45,631 bases of DNA from JBGSZX01 sp964640545. GTDB lineage: Bacteria > Bdellovibrionota > UBA2428. The position numbers and the translations under genes are program-made. The DNA lies in the NCBI GenBank assembly GCA_964640545.1, contig CAZXHL010000013.1:1-45631 (forward strand), in the 5' to 3' direction. The notes beneath the pieces were generated by a model. It saw only the letters and a program-made list of their open reading frames with translations, did no database searches and was not told the DNA's origin. Of the stretch, positions 16,069 to 25,105 are shown one piece after another (within the stretch, counting starts at the first letter, position 1; every line of letters begins with the position of its first letter).

Positions 16069-17250
16069 TCAGGAATACTCGGTGTTGATCTCAACGTATC
16101 GCTTCGTAAGGTCACAACCCCAGGCCGTAGCTGAGAAATTTCCATCACCGAGAATCACTTTAATCAGGACTTCGTCGCTACCTAGCTTTTCTTTAGCAAG
16201 CTTACGATCAATTGGCTGAGGGCTTCCTTGTTGGAAAACAGGAAAATCCTGCATCCAAATTTCTAACTTATTAAAAAGTTCTTCAGGAACACCGGTTTGA
16301 CCAAGACGCACTAAGATCCGGCCCCAGTTAGGATCTTCCCCATGAACCGCTGACTTAATAAGGGGAGAAATCGTGATCATTCGGGCGCATTCTCTCGCAA
16401 GCTCGTCGCTAGGAGCCTTATGCACTTCTACGGTGATTAGCTTTGAAGCTCCCTCACCATCTTTGGCAATAGCGATAGACAACGACCTCAAAAGTCCTTC
16501 GAAGGCCGCGAAAAATATTTTTCGGTCTTCTTCGGTCTTCAACGAAACTTTGCTTTCTCCATTGGCAAGAGCGAGCACCATATCATTAGTGCTTGTCTCA
16601 CCATCAACACTAATCATATTGAAAGTGTCTTTGACAGAGTCTTGTAATATTTTTAAAAAGTCATCTTTTGCAATATCTAGATCTGTTGCCAGGAATCCGA
16701 GCATGGTCGCCATATTCGGGTGAATCATTCCCGACCCCTTTGTGCAGGCAGTGATTCTCACTTCCCCACCAGAGAGTTTAACCACCTCCGTGCCAAATTT
16801 TGGCACCAAGTCCGTCGTCATAATCGCTAGTGCGAAGTTATTCATCTGATGAGAAAACCCACGAACCGCCATTGGTAAAGCAGGAATCAACTTCATCAAG
16901 GGCAAGCGCTCACCCACAACTCCCGTGCTGGCCACAAGGACTTCTTCCTGTTTAATGCCCAGAGCTTTCGCAGTTTCCGTAGCGAATTCTAGGTTGTCTA
17001 TCCGGCCCTGCTCACCGGTTGCCGCATTGGCATGTCCACTATTGCAGACAATGGCTCTAATGCCATCAGAAGGCATCAAAGACATATTGTACAAAACGGG
17101 CGAAGCCTTGAAGGTGTTCTTTGTGAAAGTACCCACTGCTACGCAGGGGGAATCACTCATCAAGATCCCCAAGTCGGGACGGTATCTTCTCACTCCCGCG
17201 TTAATACCTGTTGCTGAAAATCCTTTTGGTAAGTCTACGTTTGGAATCAT
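16069..17250 (-). CDS. argJ: Bifunctional ornithine acetyltransferase / N-acetylglutamate synthase
   Basis: A 393-residue ArgJ. The self-cleavage site is in KGSGMIHPNMATMLGF, where the Thr after Ala becomes the N-terminal nucleophile of the beta chain. The C-terminal GEDPNWGRIL and the final GDGNFSATAWGCDLT also fit. ArgJ recycles the acetyl group from N-acetylornithine to glutamate. Whether it also uses acetyl-CoA cannot be decided by eye. ATG 17250 overlaps the argC stop as ATGA and has GGAG 8 nt upstream; a GTG three codons earlier is too close to that site. The argC-argJ-argB order implies the cyclic pathway. Confidence 0.95.
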   Translation of the reverse strand: MIPNVDLPKGFSATGINAGVRRYRPDLGILMSDSPCVAVGTFTKNTFKASPVLYNMSLMPSDGIRAIVCNSGHANAATGEQGRIDNLEFATETAKALGIKQEEVLVASTGVVGERLPLMKLIPALPMAVRGFSHQMNNFALAIMTTDLVPKFGTEVVKLSGGEVRITACTKGSGMIHPNMATMLGFLATDLDIAKDDFLKILQDSVKDTFNMISVDGETSTNDMVLALANGESKVSLKTEEDRKIFFAAFEGLLRSLSIAIAKDGEGASKLITVEVHKAPSDELARECARMITISPLIKSAVHGEDPNWGRILVRLGQTGVPEELFNKLEIWMQDFPVFQQGSPQPIDRKLAKEKLGSDEVLIKVILGDGNFSATAWGCDLTKRYVEINTEYS

Positions 17251-18227
17251 TTTAGACACTCCGATAATTCTATCCCATATAGGGCATGGGCATTAGCAAC
17301 GGCCTGTCCGGCTGCGCCTCGTCCTAGGTTGTCAATGCAAGAAAATACCATCGGCCGGCCAAAGGCCACACCACATTGGATGCTGATGCGATTGCTTCTT
17401 TGTACCTGCTTCAAATGAGAAAATGACTCTTCTGTCCCGACCATAATGTCTTCGCATTTAGCATAATATTTTTGGAAAGACTGAAGCAAAGTTTCTGCGC
17501 TTCGCTTTTCATCAGAAACGTCACTATCCCAATCGAGAAAAAATGATGCGGAGATCCCTCTCTCAATCGGCAATAGCTCCGTAATAAAAGAAAACTCAGT
17601 TTCTTTGCCAGCATAGTTCTCGATAGCTTCTTTGATCTCCGGCCAATGTTGATGACGACCAATTTTATAAGGCTTGAATTCTCCCGACAGTTCCGTAAAG
17701 AGCAATCCGACATCTGCCTTTCGACCCGCGCCGGAGGTACCACTTTTCGCATCAACACTAATTCTCTTTGGGTCGATGAGTCCGTCTTTAATGAGGGGAA
17801 TTAGCACCATTTCAGTAGCCGTTGCGTAGCAACCTGGATTCGCAATCAAACGTGGTCCAGGTTTTGTATCAAGGCTCGGTAATTTCTGCCAAGGAAGCAA
17901 AGAATATTCAGATTTGCTTAGCCAATCTTTCTGAGTGTGAGAGAATCCATACCACTCTTCATAACTGTGCTTTTTAAGCCTGAAGGCACCAGAGAGATCC
18001 ACAACATTACAGCCGTGGTCGAGGGCCTTCGGAGCCCATTCGAGTGACACTTCGTTAGGAGTGCACAAAAACACCAGATCGAGCGCCTTCAGTTGGGCCG
18101 AATCAAAGCCCTCTCGCCCGACAGAAGCTACAAGCTCAAAATGAGGTGAAAACCTGAGATATTGATGAATTTCTTGCCCGGAATACCCACTGGCTCCCGC
18201 GACGCCTACCTGAATTTTCTTCGCCAT
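17247..18227 (-). CDS. argC: N-acetyl-gamma-glutamyl-phosphate reductase
   Basis: A 326-residue NADP-dependent reductase. It begins with the Rossmann motif VGVAGASGYSGQE, has the catalytic cysteine in IANPGCYATAT, then DAKSGTSGAGRKA and the late NLGRGAAGQAVANAH. It carries out the third step of arginine synthesis. It heads a four-gene run, argC-argJ-argB-rnhA, with overlaps or tiny gaps, so the promoter should lie in the 113-bp divergent gap to the acyltransferase gene. ATG 18227 is chosen; a GTG three codons upstream is possible. TATAGT sits just before that GTG but without a good -35, so I do not list it as a promoter. Confidence 0.94.
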   Translation of the reverse strand: MAKKIQVGVAGASGYSGQEIHQYLRFSPHFELVASVGREGFDSAQLKALDLVFLCTPNEVSLEWAPKALDHGCNVVDLSGAFRLKKHSYEEWYGFSHTQKDWLSKSEYSLLPWQKLPSLDTKPGPRLIANPGCYATATEMVLIPLIKDGLIDPKRISVDAKSGTSGAGRKADVGLLFTELSGEFKPYKIGRHQHWPEIKEAIENYAGKETEFSFITELLPIERGISASFFLDWDSDVSDEKRSAETLLQSFQKYYAKCEDIMVGTEESFSHLKQVQRSNRISIQCGVAFGRPMVFSCIDNLGRGAAGQAVANAHALYGIELSECLK

Positions 18228-18304
18228 AGCATTCACTATACAAAGTTCCCACGGCTCCCTCTAACACGCAAGCTGTAAGGGCGTGAAAAACTTCTGCTAA
18301 ACGC

Positions 18305-18333
18305 TTGAGCATGACGCCATCCGGTTCTAAAGT
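18305..18333 (+). promoter_or_regulatory. Possible sigma-70 promoter giving a leaderless message
   Basis: TTGAGC at 18305-18310, a 17-bp spacer, and TAAAGT at 18328-18333; each box matches consensus at four of six positions. Transcription would begin close to 18340, directly at the GTG start at 18341. That would explain why no Shine-Dalgarno sequence is seen there. The evidence is only the match and the spacing. Confidence 0.4.
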
Positions 18334-18340
18334 CTAAGAT

Positions 18341-19117
18341 GTGTCAGATATCAAAACCGGACTTCCCTGCGGATCGCAAATCGTCAAATTAGCGTCAACT
18401 CAGGAAGAAAAAGAACAAGCCTATCGCCTTCGTTACCGAGTCTTCAATGAAGAGCTCAAGGAAGGCATTCCTGAAAACGAGAAGACCGGGATGGATACCG
18501 ACTATTTTGATCAATTCTGTGATCATTTACTTGTCATCGAAGAAGAGCGTGTCATAGGAACTTACCGCCTATTACCTGGGCCTCAACGTCCCAAAGAGGG
18601 TTTTTATACCCAAAGTGAATTTGATATTTCGAAGCTCCCTTTCAACATGGACCTGATGGTCGAGCTCGGAAGGGCCTGCATTGACCCCGTGTATCGCAAG
18701 CGCAGCACCTTGATGTCGCTTTTCTGGGCCCTACATCAATACGCTGAATACAAAGGCTCGCAATTTTTTATGGGTTGCGGATCCTTACCTCTCATGAGTT
18801 CTGATGACGCAGAAGCTACATTTAAAGAGCTTATCGACGCGAATCGCATTGATCATAACATCGAAGCGGCACCGCTTGCCGGCAATCAATTCAAAGGCGA
18901 TGCCTCAAAAGGCAAAGCTCAGGTTCCCCCTCTTGTCGCCATGTATTTAGAGTTTGGTGCCAAAGTTTTGGGACGTCCTGCCTACGACCCTGTATTCAAG
19001 TGTTACGATTTGCTTGTATACTTTGATATGAAAAATCTTTCCGAATGGGGCGAAGCCTTACTAGAAAAGTTTGACAGACGCCTTGCCTCACAAGCCAGCG
19101 ACTCAGCCGGCAAATAA
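18341..19117 (+). CDS. OlsB-like GNAT acyltransferase (ornithine N-acyltransferase type)
   Basis: A 258-residue protein of the GNAT-like group that includes OlsB and 'hemolysin-like' acyltransferases. The visible blocks are LRYRVFNEEL, DYFDQFCDHLLVIEEERVIGTYRLL, ELGRACIDPVYRKRSTLMSLFWAL and QFFMGCGSLPLMSS. OlsB transfers a 3-hydroxyacyl chain from ACP to ornithine, the first step to ornithine lipids; the acceptor here is inferred by family. No OlsA or PlsC-type acyltransferase is in the window. The start GTG has no Shine-Dalgarno sequence but lies right after a possible promoter. apaG follows after 10 bp, so the two are probably one transcript. The divergent argC supplies ornithine precursors, an association that may be chance. 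Confidence 0.78.
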   Translation: MSDIKTGLPCGSQIVKLASTQEEKEQAYRLRYRVFNEELKEGIPENEKTGMDTDYFDQFCDHLLVIEEERVIGTYRLLPGPQRPKEGFYTQSEFDISKLPFNMDLMVELGRACIDPVYRKRSTLMSLFWALHQYAEYKGSQFFMGCGSLPLMSSDDAEATFKELIDANRIDHNIEAAPLAGNQFKGDASKGKAQVPPLVAMYLEFGAKVLGRPAYDPVFKCYDLLVYFDMKNLSEWGEALLEKFDRRLASQASDSAGK

Positions 19118-19127
19118 GGAGAAAGAA

Positions 19128-19556
19128 ATGGAATCCACTACAGACATGGAAACACCCCTAAGCACATCACCTCTATATGAGGCCATCACGCAGAATATTA
19201 GGGTCACAGTTCTTCCGCGCTTTATCCCCGAGAATTCAAACGCTGAGATCAGCAAGTATTTTTACGTTTATACCGTCACCATGACAAACGAAAGCCAATC
19301 CACTGTTCAACTCCAAAAGAGACGTTGGGAAATTTGCAACGCCCTCGGAGAAGTAGAAACAGTGGAAGGCGATGGAGTCATCGGTGAAAAGCCAATCCTT
19401 TCTCCCGGTGAAAGCTACTCCTATACAAGCTCATGCCCCCTAGACACCCCTACAGGATCCATGAAAGGTAGCTACATCTTCAAAGACCCTGAAGGAAACA
19501 TGTTGGATGTGGAGATTCCAGAATTCTACTTAAGAGACAAAAGTCTACTCAATTAG
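19128..19556 (+). CDS. apaG: ApaG domain protein (DUF525)
   Basis: A 142-residue protein. Residues about 18-135 match ApaG: ITQNIRVTVLPRFIPE, YFYVYTVTMTNES, LQKRRWEICNALGE, VEGDGVIGEKPILSPGESYSYTS and GSMKGSYIF. ApaG folds as a fibronectin-III-like beta sandwich; the cobalt and magnesium phenotype reported for the enteric gene has not led to a clear biochemical role. The first 17 residues are an extra polar leader. ATG 19128 has an excellent AAGGAGAAAGAA directly before it. It follows the acyltransferase gene by 10 bp and precedes the exporter by 67 bp. Confidence 0.9.
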   Translation: MESTTDMETPLSTSPLYEAITQNIRVTVLPRFIPENSNAEISKYFYVYTVTMTNESQSTVQLQKRRWEICNALGEVETVEGDGVIGEKPILSPGESYSYTSSCPLDTPTGSMKGSYIFKDPEGNMLDVEIPEFYLRDKSLLN

Positions 19557-19623
19557 GTCTGAGCCTACGAAAAGCTGAAGACAGAAGATACTGAAGGCAA
19601 GAGAAACACAGGACTGAAACCCA

Positions 19624-22149
19624 ATGAGTGAACAAAGACTAGATCGCGCAAGACGCTATTTCGACTGGCTCTTCAGGCACCGTTGGAAAATTCATGCCAT
19701 CACCTTGATCATGGTCATTGGCGGCCTTGCTCTAGCTACCAAGCTCAAACTCAAGCCTAGCTTTTCGGCCCTTCTGCCCCAACACCTAGAAAGCGTCCAG
19801 CAGGCTCAGCTAGTATCAGAGCGATTTGGCGGAACGGGCCTGCTACTAATCGGAATCGAAAGCCCTAATTTCAAGGCTAACAAGAAGTTTGCCGATGCTC
19901 TAGCTCTTAAGCTCGAAGCCATCGAAGGAACAAAAATCAAATCTTTCGAATACAAGTTTTCAAAGATCGCCAGATTTTTCGAAAAATATGGCCTGCACTA
20001 TCTCGCGACCTCTGACCTCTTCAAACTTAAAGACAATCTATCTACGACCATTCAACAGAACAAAGATGAAGCCTTCGGAGGCTTTCTCGGTTTCGACAAT
20101 TTATTCGATGATGAAGAGCCAGAGCCTAAGGCCAAGCCTGATACCATCTCCAAAGATGAAGTCCTCGGAGAAGTTGACCCCCGAATTCAACGCTTTCTTT
20201 CCTATCCAGATAATTATCTCGCCTCAGACGACGGACTCCTTGTCGCCATGGGGCTCCAAGCCGCTAATTCTAGTCTTTCTTTGAACGAAGCTCAGGACCT
20301 AGTCAAAACCATCGATGAGATGGTGAAAGAACTCGACCCCAAATCTTTTCACGAAGAAATGAAGGTTAACTACGCTGGCAACGTTAAGCGAGCCATCGAA
20401 GAAGTCGACACCATCAAAAAAGACATTATGAGCACAGCCCTGATGCTCATGACCCTAATCATCGCAGTGTTGTTTCTATTTCTTTGGTCACCGCGCTGGG
20501 TTTTCCTCGTTCTGGGTAATTTGATTTTTGCAGTTATTTGCACCTTTGGCTTCACCCAATTAGCCGTGGGCTACCTCAACACCATGACCGCCTTCTTAAG
20601 CAGTCTCGTTGCGGGAACAGGAATCAACTACGGCATCATTTTGATTTCAAGATACCTTGAAGAGCGCAAGTCTGGCATTGAGGCTCGAGAAGCCTTAATT
20701 CGCAGCCTTTCATCCACATCACTCGCAACTCTTCTTGCCTCTGGAACGACAGCAGCCTCCTTCATCAGCCTTCTTGTCGCCAACAACAAAGGTTTCTCGC
20801 AGTTTGGAATCATAGGTGGCTTCGGTGTGATTCTTTGCTGGACAAGTTGTTTTACGATTCTGCCCTTATGGATTGACCTGGTTGAGAGACGCTTTCCAAA
20901 ACCAGTAAAGCCCCATCCCTTAGGCCCAATATTCCACAAATTTGGGATGAAAACGGGACATTTCATCATTCGTAAAGCACCCCTTATGGCTAGCGTGCTT
21001 CTCGTTTTCACGGCATTGGGTGCTACTGGATTTAAAACACTCTGGGATAACCCACTCGAATATGATTTTTCAAAACTGCAAAACAAAACCACCAAAGGCA
21101 GCGGGGCCTCAGCGCTTCACTGGCGGATTCAAGAAGATGTTTACAAGAGCAGCCTCGTTCCTGCCGTTATACTTCTGGAGAGTGACGAGCAAGCTCGGGA
21201 ACTTTGCCCTACCGTTAGAAATCTAGTCGCGAAGATCCCCGAGAAGGACAAAGTATTTGAAGCCTGCCTCAGCCTTTATGATTTGTTACCACCGAAAGCC
21301 GTATCCGAGGAAGAATCCAAACTTCGCCGCACACTTCGAGCAGACATTCTTCAGCTAATGGGAGACAGATGGTTGAAGTTTTCCGACTCTGATCTCGCAG
21401 GACTTCTGAAGCGCATTCATCGCAATGCCTCTGAGAAAACTCCTTCTTTGAAAGATATTCCCGATCAACTTAAAGCTCGATTCATCGAGAAGAGTGGAGA
21501 CCTAGGTCTTATTGGTTTCATCTATCCAGACAACGCCAAACCCCTGGAAGATGGCAGAAATCTCCTCAACTACACGAAGAGCTTTAGAAAAATTTGGCTG
21601 CCGGGAACGGAAACCATCGTGTCAGCAGCAGGTGAGCACTTTATTCTTGCGGACCTACTTCGCGGCATAAGCGTCGATGGGCCAAGAGCTTCTTTCTTCG
21701 CATTTTTATGTGTTTTGGCTCTCGCTTTTGTTCTCACTGGATCTGTTAAAAGCGGACTGCTCATGGCAACCTGCATGCTCTTTGGAACCTGGTGGCTACT
21801 GTGTATGCAAGGTATGATTGAGCTGAAATACAATTTCCTCAATTTCATCGCCCTCCCACTTACCTTTGGTATCGGAATTGACTACCCGATCAATGCTTTT
21901 GTGAGATTTAGGGAACTCAATTATCAGGAATTCGGTAAAGTCCTCACGACAACCGGAACAGCTGTGATTTTATGTGCCTTAACAACAATCATTGGATATT
22001 CAACCTTACTCGGGGCCTCAAACCAGGCCCTAGTTAGTTTCGCAAAACTAGCCCTTCTTGGAGAGCTAGCGTCGATCACCTCTGCGATGGTTTTATTGCC
22101 TGTCTTGATTCGATTGGTCTACGCCCGCAAACGCTACAAATACGGGTGA
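19624..22149 (+). CDS. RND-superfamily exporter with MMPL domains (HpnN-like)
   Basis: An 841-residue inner-membrane protein with the RND repeat plan. One helix lies near residues 20-40, then a periplasmic domain (about 45-260), five helices (about 265-420), a second lone helix near 450, a second periplasmic domain (about 475-680) and a final helical block to the end. Both helix blocks show the GTGINYG / GIGIDYP motif of MMPL-type RND proteins, which contributes to proton relay. The best-known relatives move hopanoids (HpnN) or mycobacterial lipids to the outer envelope, so a lipid cargo is likely but unproven. No hopanoid synthesis gene is nearby. AGGA lies about 10 nt before the ATG. Confidence 0.85.
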   Translation: MSEQRLDRARRYFDWLFRHRWKIHAITLIMVIGGLALATKLKLKPSFSALLPQHLESVQQAQLVSERFGGTGLLLIGIESPNFKANKKFADALALKLEAIEGTKIKSFEYKFSKIARFFEKYGLHYLATSDLFKLKDNLSTTIQQNKDEAFGGFLGFDNLFDDEEPEPKAKPDTISKDEVLGEVDPRIQRFLSYPDNYLASDDGLLVAMGLQAANSSLSLNEAQDLVKTIDEMVKELDPKSFHEEMKVNYAGNVKRAIEEVDTIKKDIMSTALMLMTLIIAVLFLFLWSPRWVFLVLGNLIFAVICTFGFTQLAVGYLNTMTAFLSSLVAGTGINYGIILISRYLEERKSGIEAREALIRSLSSTSLATLLASGTTAASFISLLVANNKGFSQFGIIGGFGVILCWTSCFTILPLWIDLVERRFPKPVKPHPLGPIFHKFGMKTGHFIIRKAPLMASVLLVFTALGATGFKTLWDNPLEYDFSKLQNKTTKGSGASALHWRIQEDVYKSSLVPAVILLESDEQARELCPTVRNLVAKIPEKDKVFEACLSLYDLLPPKAVSEEESKLRRTLRADILQLMGDRWLKFSDSDLAGLLKRIHRNASEKTPSLKDIPDQLKARFIEKSGDLGLIGFIYPDNAKPLEDGRNLLNYTKSFRKIWLPGTETIVSAAGEHFILADLLRGISVDGPRASFFAFLCVLALAFVLTGSVKSGLLMATCMLFGTWWLLCMQGMIELKYNFLNFIALPLTFGIGIDYPINAFVRFRELNYQEFGKVLTTTGTAVILCALTTIIGYSTLLGASNQALVSFAKLALLGELASITSAMVLLPVLIRLVYARKRYKYG

Positions 22150-22205
22150 GCCTTCATCAAATCTTAACGCTCTTCAGCCTTCATTTTGATTTAGTATTGT
22201 AACAA

Positions 22206-22994
22206 ATGAAAAAAGTAATTGCCCTATTGAGCGTATCAATTTGTCTAACTACTATGACGAGCCCCACCACCGGCCTAGCTCAATCAGCAGGCCACGGCGG
22301 AGATGGACAAGGCACCCAAAATTCGCAGTTCACCCAAGCTTACCACCGAGAGTGGAAGCAGATGTATGGCCGTAGTGAGAAGGACGGTGTTTCTATCTAT
22401 ACGGGTAATGAAATGGTCTTCAAAAACAATGCTAGGAAGTTTAGCGGCAACCCATTTTTTGCAGAGTCGGCAAAGGACTTCCTAGCTCACCTTGAAAGTG
22501 AAAGTGACAAAAGCAGACACCGTTGCATTCCGAAACTAACTTTTGCGGGTCATGGATGGGGCGACCCCGAAGGAGGTCCAGGGCTTCCGATGGGGGGATT
22601 TGGAACTGGGTTTTACACCGACAAAGCCTCAAAGAAAGATAAAGAATATCGAACCGGATGGGGCCCGTTCGGATCAAGCGAAGCTCGTTCGTTGGTTGAT
22701 CTCAAGAAACTTGTAAAGAAGAAAAAAATTCGTTTCTGCTCAAGATGTTTGATTCAGATTCACTCTTGTAACATTGCGGAGGATTTCGGGAGTGAGCTTG
22801 CGAAAGTGTCAGGCTGCCAGGTTGTTACCTCAGCCGGGCAATGCGCACCAATATCCACTTTTGACGGCTCCCTTGATCACCATTGGATCTCAGGACAAGA
22901 CGGTTCAGGAATCTATTCAGGCTTTTACCGCTTCACCCCCACGAAAGACAACGTCTTGTGGGAAAAATTGGGACGCAGGTATATCGCCCAATAG
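22206..22994 (+). CDS. Secreted protein with a clan-CD (caspase-like) His/Cys pair
   Basis: A 262-residue protein with a signal peptide (MKKVIALLSVSICLTTM..., cleavage likely near residue 25). No exact family is recognised. Two blocks stand out: LTFAGHGWGD, with His116 after a hydrophobic strand, and LIQIHSCNIAEDFGSELA, with Cys188 after another strand, followed by KVSGCQVVTSAGQCAP. That order, a beta strand ending G-H-G then a strand ending in Cys-Asn, is how the catalytic pair appears in caspase-fold proteins. DUF4347/CHAT-like domains have a comparable 'GCN.A..G...A..TG..V' block. I infer a caspase-like fold. Several other cysteines could form disulfides. It stands alone after the RND gene. 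Confidence 0.5.
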   Translation: MKKVIALLSVSICLTTMTSPTTGLAQSAGHGGDGQGTQNSQFTQAYHREWKQMYGRSEKDGVSIYTGNEMVFKNNARKFSGNPFFAESAKDFLAHLESESDKSRHRCIPKLTFAGHGWGDPEGGPGLPMGGFGTGFYTDKASKKDKEYRTGWGPFGSSEARSLVDLKKLVKKKKIRFCSRCLIQIHSCNIAEDFGSELAKVSGCQVVTSAGQCAPISTFDGSLDHHWISGQDGSGIYSGFYRFTPTKDNVLWEKLGRRYIAQ

Positions 22995-23039
22995 TTACTT
23001 AGTAAGTTAAAAATACAGAAAGCTAAAAATCAAAACGAG

Positions 23040-23324
23040 TTAACTATCAGTGCTGGCGTCGTCAGCATTGCCGCCAGAAGGAGATCCAGATGGTGGCTTC
23101 TTAGCGCCACGCTGACGGAACATAATGATGCCATTGGTAAGGTCGTATGCGGAAATCCCAATCGTGACCACATCGCCCACGATGCAACGGATTTTAAATT
23201 GTTTCATTTTGCCTGAGAGTTTAGCTGTGATGACTTTGCCGTTTGCGAGCTCCACCATATAGTTTCCGCCGCCCGGAGTTGCTGTAATTACACCATCAAT
23301 TTTAGCTAAATCGTCTCTTGCCAT
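23040..23324 (-). CDS. infA: Translation initiation factor IF-1 with a C-terminal extension
   Basis: A 94-residue protein. Residues 1-73 are the S1/OB-fold IF-1: MARDDLAKIDGVITATPGGGNYMVEL, ITAKLSGKMKQFKIRCIVGDVVTIGISAYDLTNGIIMFR. It binds the ribosomal A site during initiation. Bacterial IF-1 usually ends soon after that last block at about 72 residues. Here an extra tail of about 20 residues follows, rich in Gly, Ser, Pro and Asp (KKPPSGSPSGG...). The gene follows an outer-membrane protein gene on the same strand after 38 bp. TTAGGA lies about 10 nt upstream of ATG. It could be one of two IF-1 copies in the genome. Confidence 0.9.
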   Translation of the reverse strand: MARDDLAKIDGVITATPGGGNYMVELANGKVITAKLSGKMKQFKIRCIVGDVVTIGISAYDLTNGIIMFRQRGAKKPPSGSPSGGNADDASTDS

Positions 23325-23362
23325 CTAGGCCCATTCCTAACCCACACGTCGGGGGAAAACAA

Positions 23363-24106
23363 TCAAAAATAGAAGTGTAGCCCAAAAGATCCGGCCAAAG
23401 CCCCCGTAAAATCGAGTGCTGAGATCAGATATTGGAGGTGGAGATTGAAGGATATCCCACTTGAGGACTGAAAAAGGACCCCAATTGCCGGATAAATGAG
23501 GTGAATACGCTTCTTCACCTTCCAGCTACCGTCGCTATTCATCAGAAACTGCTCACCCAAATAAAGAGGATAAATCTCAGATTCACGGACAGGATTGCGA
23601 TTCATGATCCAATTGGCGTATCCAGCCTGGAAATAAGGCGTCAGACTACCCTCTTGAAAATACTTTCGAGCGTGGATACCCCAAGTGGAATAAGCCATCC
23701 CAGTTCCGATACCAAAGCCACCAGACCACTCATTCCCAAATCCAAAATCAACTTCGCCGCCAAAAATGCCGTACGCCCCAGCGCCAACGAAACCAACTCC
23801 AAAAATCCGTTTTCCAGAAAACGCGTATCGCTGCAATGAATTCTGACGTTGTTCAGATCGAGCAGGATTCACACGCACAACTTTTTTGTCCGTATTGTCA
23901 TCAACCTGCATGATCACATTGAGACTCTCGTCTGCAACCTGATATCTCTCATCCCCGCCCACATCATCCGACCTAAGCTCAGACGGAGGCGCATCAAGAC
24001 GACGCTTGTTCTTGTCAAAAACATTGGAAACATCTTGAGGCAGAGCATGACTAGCTGAAGCCACAAAAACACAAGGAAGTAATAGGTAGCGATACAGACG
24101 TTTCAC
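23363..24106 (-). CDS. Predicted outer-membrane beta-barrel protein
   Basis: A protein of about 247 residues. From GTG 24106 it begins MKRLYRYLLLPCVFVASASHA, a good signal peptide, then about 75 polar residues. Alternating glycine- and aromatic-rich strands follow (RIFGVGFVGAGAYGIFGGEVDFGFG, WSGGFGIGTGMAYSTWGIHARKYF), ending in GSFGLHFYF. The terminal Phe and the strand pattern are typical of small outer-membrane barrels of eight to ten strands. No named family is recognised. The frame can start at TTG 24142, directly after the stop of the MCE gene, but that gives a long polar leader before the signal. It probably shares a transcript with the MCE gene upstream. Confidence 0.65.
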   Translation of the reverse strand: MKRLYRYLLLPCVFVASASHALPQDVSNVFDKNKRRLDAPPSELRSDDVGGDERYQVADESLNVIMQVDDNTDKKVVRVNPARSEQRQNSLQRYAFSGKRIFGVGFVGAGAYGIFGGEVDFGFGNEWSGGFGIGTGMAYSTWGIHARKYFQEGSLTPYFQAGYANWIMNRNPVRESEIYPLYLGEQFLMNSDGSWKVKKRIHLIYPAIGVLFQSSSGISFNLHLQYLISALDFTGALAGSFGLHFYF

Positions 24107-24142
24107 TCTTTTGATTCTAAAACTTATACCTGTGAGCTGCAA

Positions 24143-25003
24143 CTACTTAGAAGAATTTCGCTCTTCCGTAGGCAGTTCCCATTTTTCACCCGGAGCTCGG
24201 GGGATCTTCTTAGACCCAAAGTTCACATGAACTCCGTCTTCCAGCATCAGTCTTCGAATGTCATTCACATGAATTTTATTGCCTTTGCTCAGCAATGACT
24301 GGAGATCTTTATAGGTCGTTCCGATTTCATGATCTTCCATGTAGCTGAAGCCTTTGTTGACCTTTTTCACGAGGACAAGCAATTCCTGACTCAGCTGATT
24401 GATGCCCTTAGCCCCATTCACAAAAGACTTTCCATTTTTTCCACCCAGCATGGTGTTCATGTTTTGAGATAGTGCATTTAGAGAACTCAACAGTTCTCCC
24501 AACTCCGTTTTGTTTTCATTAAAGAAAGATCTGACGTCTTCAAAGAATCCGTAGCCCTGGCTGATGAGTTGATCAATTCTTGGGGGGTCAATTCCTCGCA
24601 GAGTCATTCCATCCTCCACCTTGCTTCCACCACCTGTGACAACCTCAACATAGCGCTCACCAATCAAACCTGCGAGATTGATATAGAAATTGGAATCCGA
24701 TGTAATCTGAGCGAAAGCATCAGGACTTAACTTGATCGAGACTTGAATGTTCGCCTCAGGGTCATCTACAAATTTCACACCAGACACTCGGCCAACTCGA
24801 ATGCCCCCGAGACGAACAGGAGAGCCCTTATCAATGCCGCCGGCAAATCGATAACGCAAATCAATCTGATAGCTAGAGCCAAGCCCAAAAGCTCCAAGCC
24901 AATAAGCAAAGACTAAAGCTAGAACAGCAGCTGCCCCAAAGAGCGCCAAGACTTTCATTTGAGTCTTGCGCAGCAAAGCTCGTTCGCGTTGTTCGATATC
25001 CAT
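24143..25003 (-). CDS. MCE/MlaD family lipid-transport protein
   Basis: A 286-residue protein with one N-terminal transmembrane helix (about residues 17-37, VLALFGAAAVLALVFAYWLGA) and an MCE domain. The domain shows YRFAGGIDKGSPVRLGGIRVGRVSGVKF, a beta barrel, then GLIGERYVEV and GIDPPRIDQL. The rest is helical with a Leu-rich stretch (ELGELLSSLNALSQNMNTML). MCE proteins form rings or tubes that carry phospholipids between membranes with an MlaE permease and MlaF ATPase. Neither is in this window, so this is an orphan unit here. ATG 25003 with AGGTAGT just before it is preferred; the open frame runs 76 codons further into the divergent gene. Confidence 0.85.
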   Translation of the reverse strand: MDIEQRERALLRKTQMKVLALFGAAAVLALVFAYWLGAFGLGSSYQIDLRYRFAGGIDKGSPVRLGGIRVGRVSGVKFVDDPEANIQVSIKLSPDAFAQITSDSNFYINLAGLIGERYVEVVTGGGSKVEDGMTLRGIDPPRIDQLISQGYGFFEDVRSFFNENKTELGELLSSLNALSQNMNTMLGGKNGKSFVNGAKGINQLSQELLVLVKKVNKGFSYMEDHEIGTTYKDLQSLLSKGNKIHVNDIRRLMLEDGVHVNFGSKKIPRAPGEKWELPTEERNSSK

Positions 25004-25105
25004 ACTACCTATAGTATGCCGCTCCTCGCGGTGAGATCCAAGTAGGTCAAGATAATGACAAGCCAACTTGCGAAAAACCCATAGGACGATTTTACTGGTG
25101 AAACT

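Noticed and set aside
18237..18340. Arginine operator or riboswitch before argC
   Set aside because: No ARG-box-like palindrome or structured leader was recognisable in the 113-bp divergent gap.
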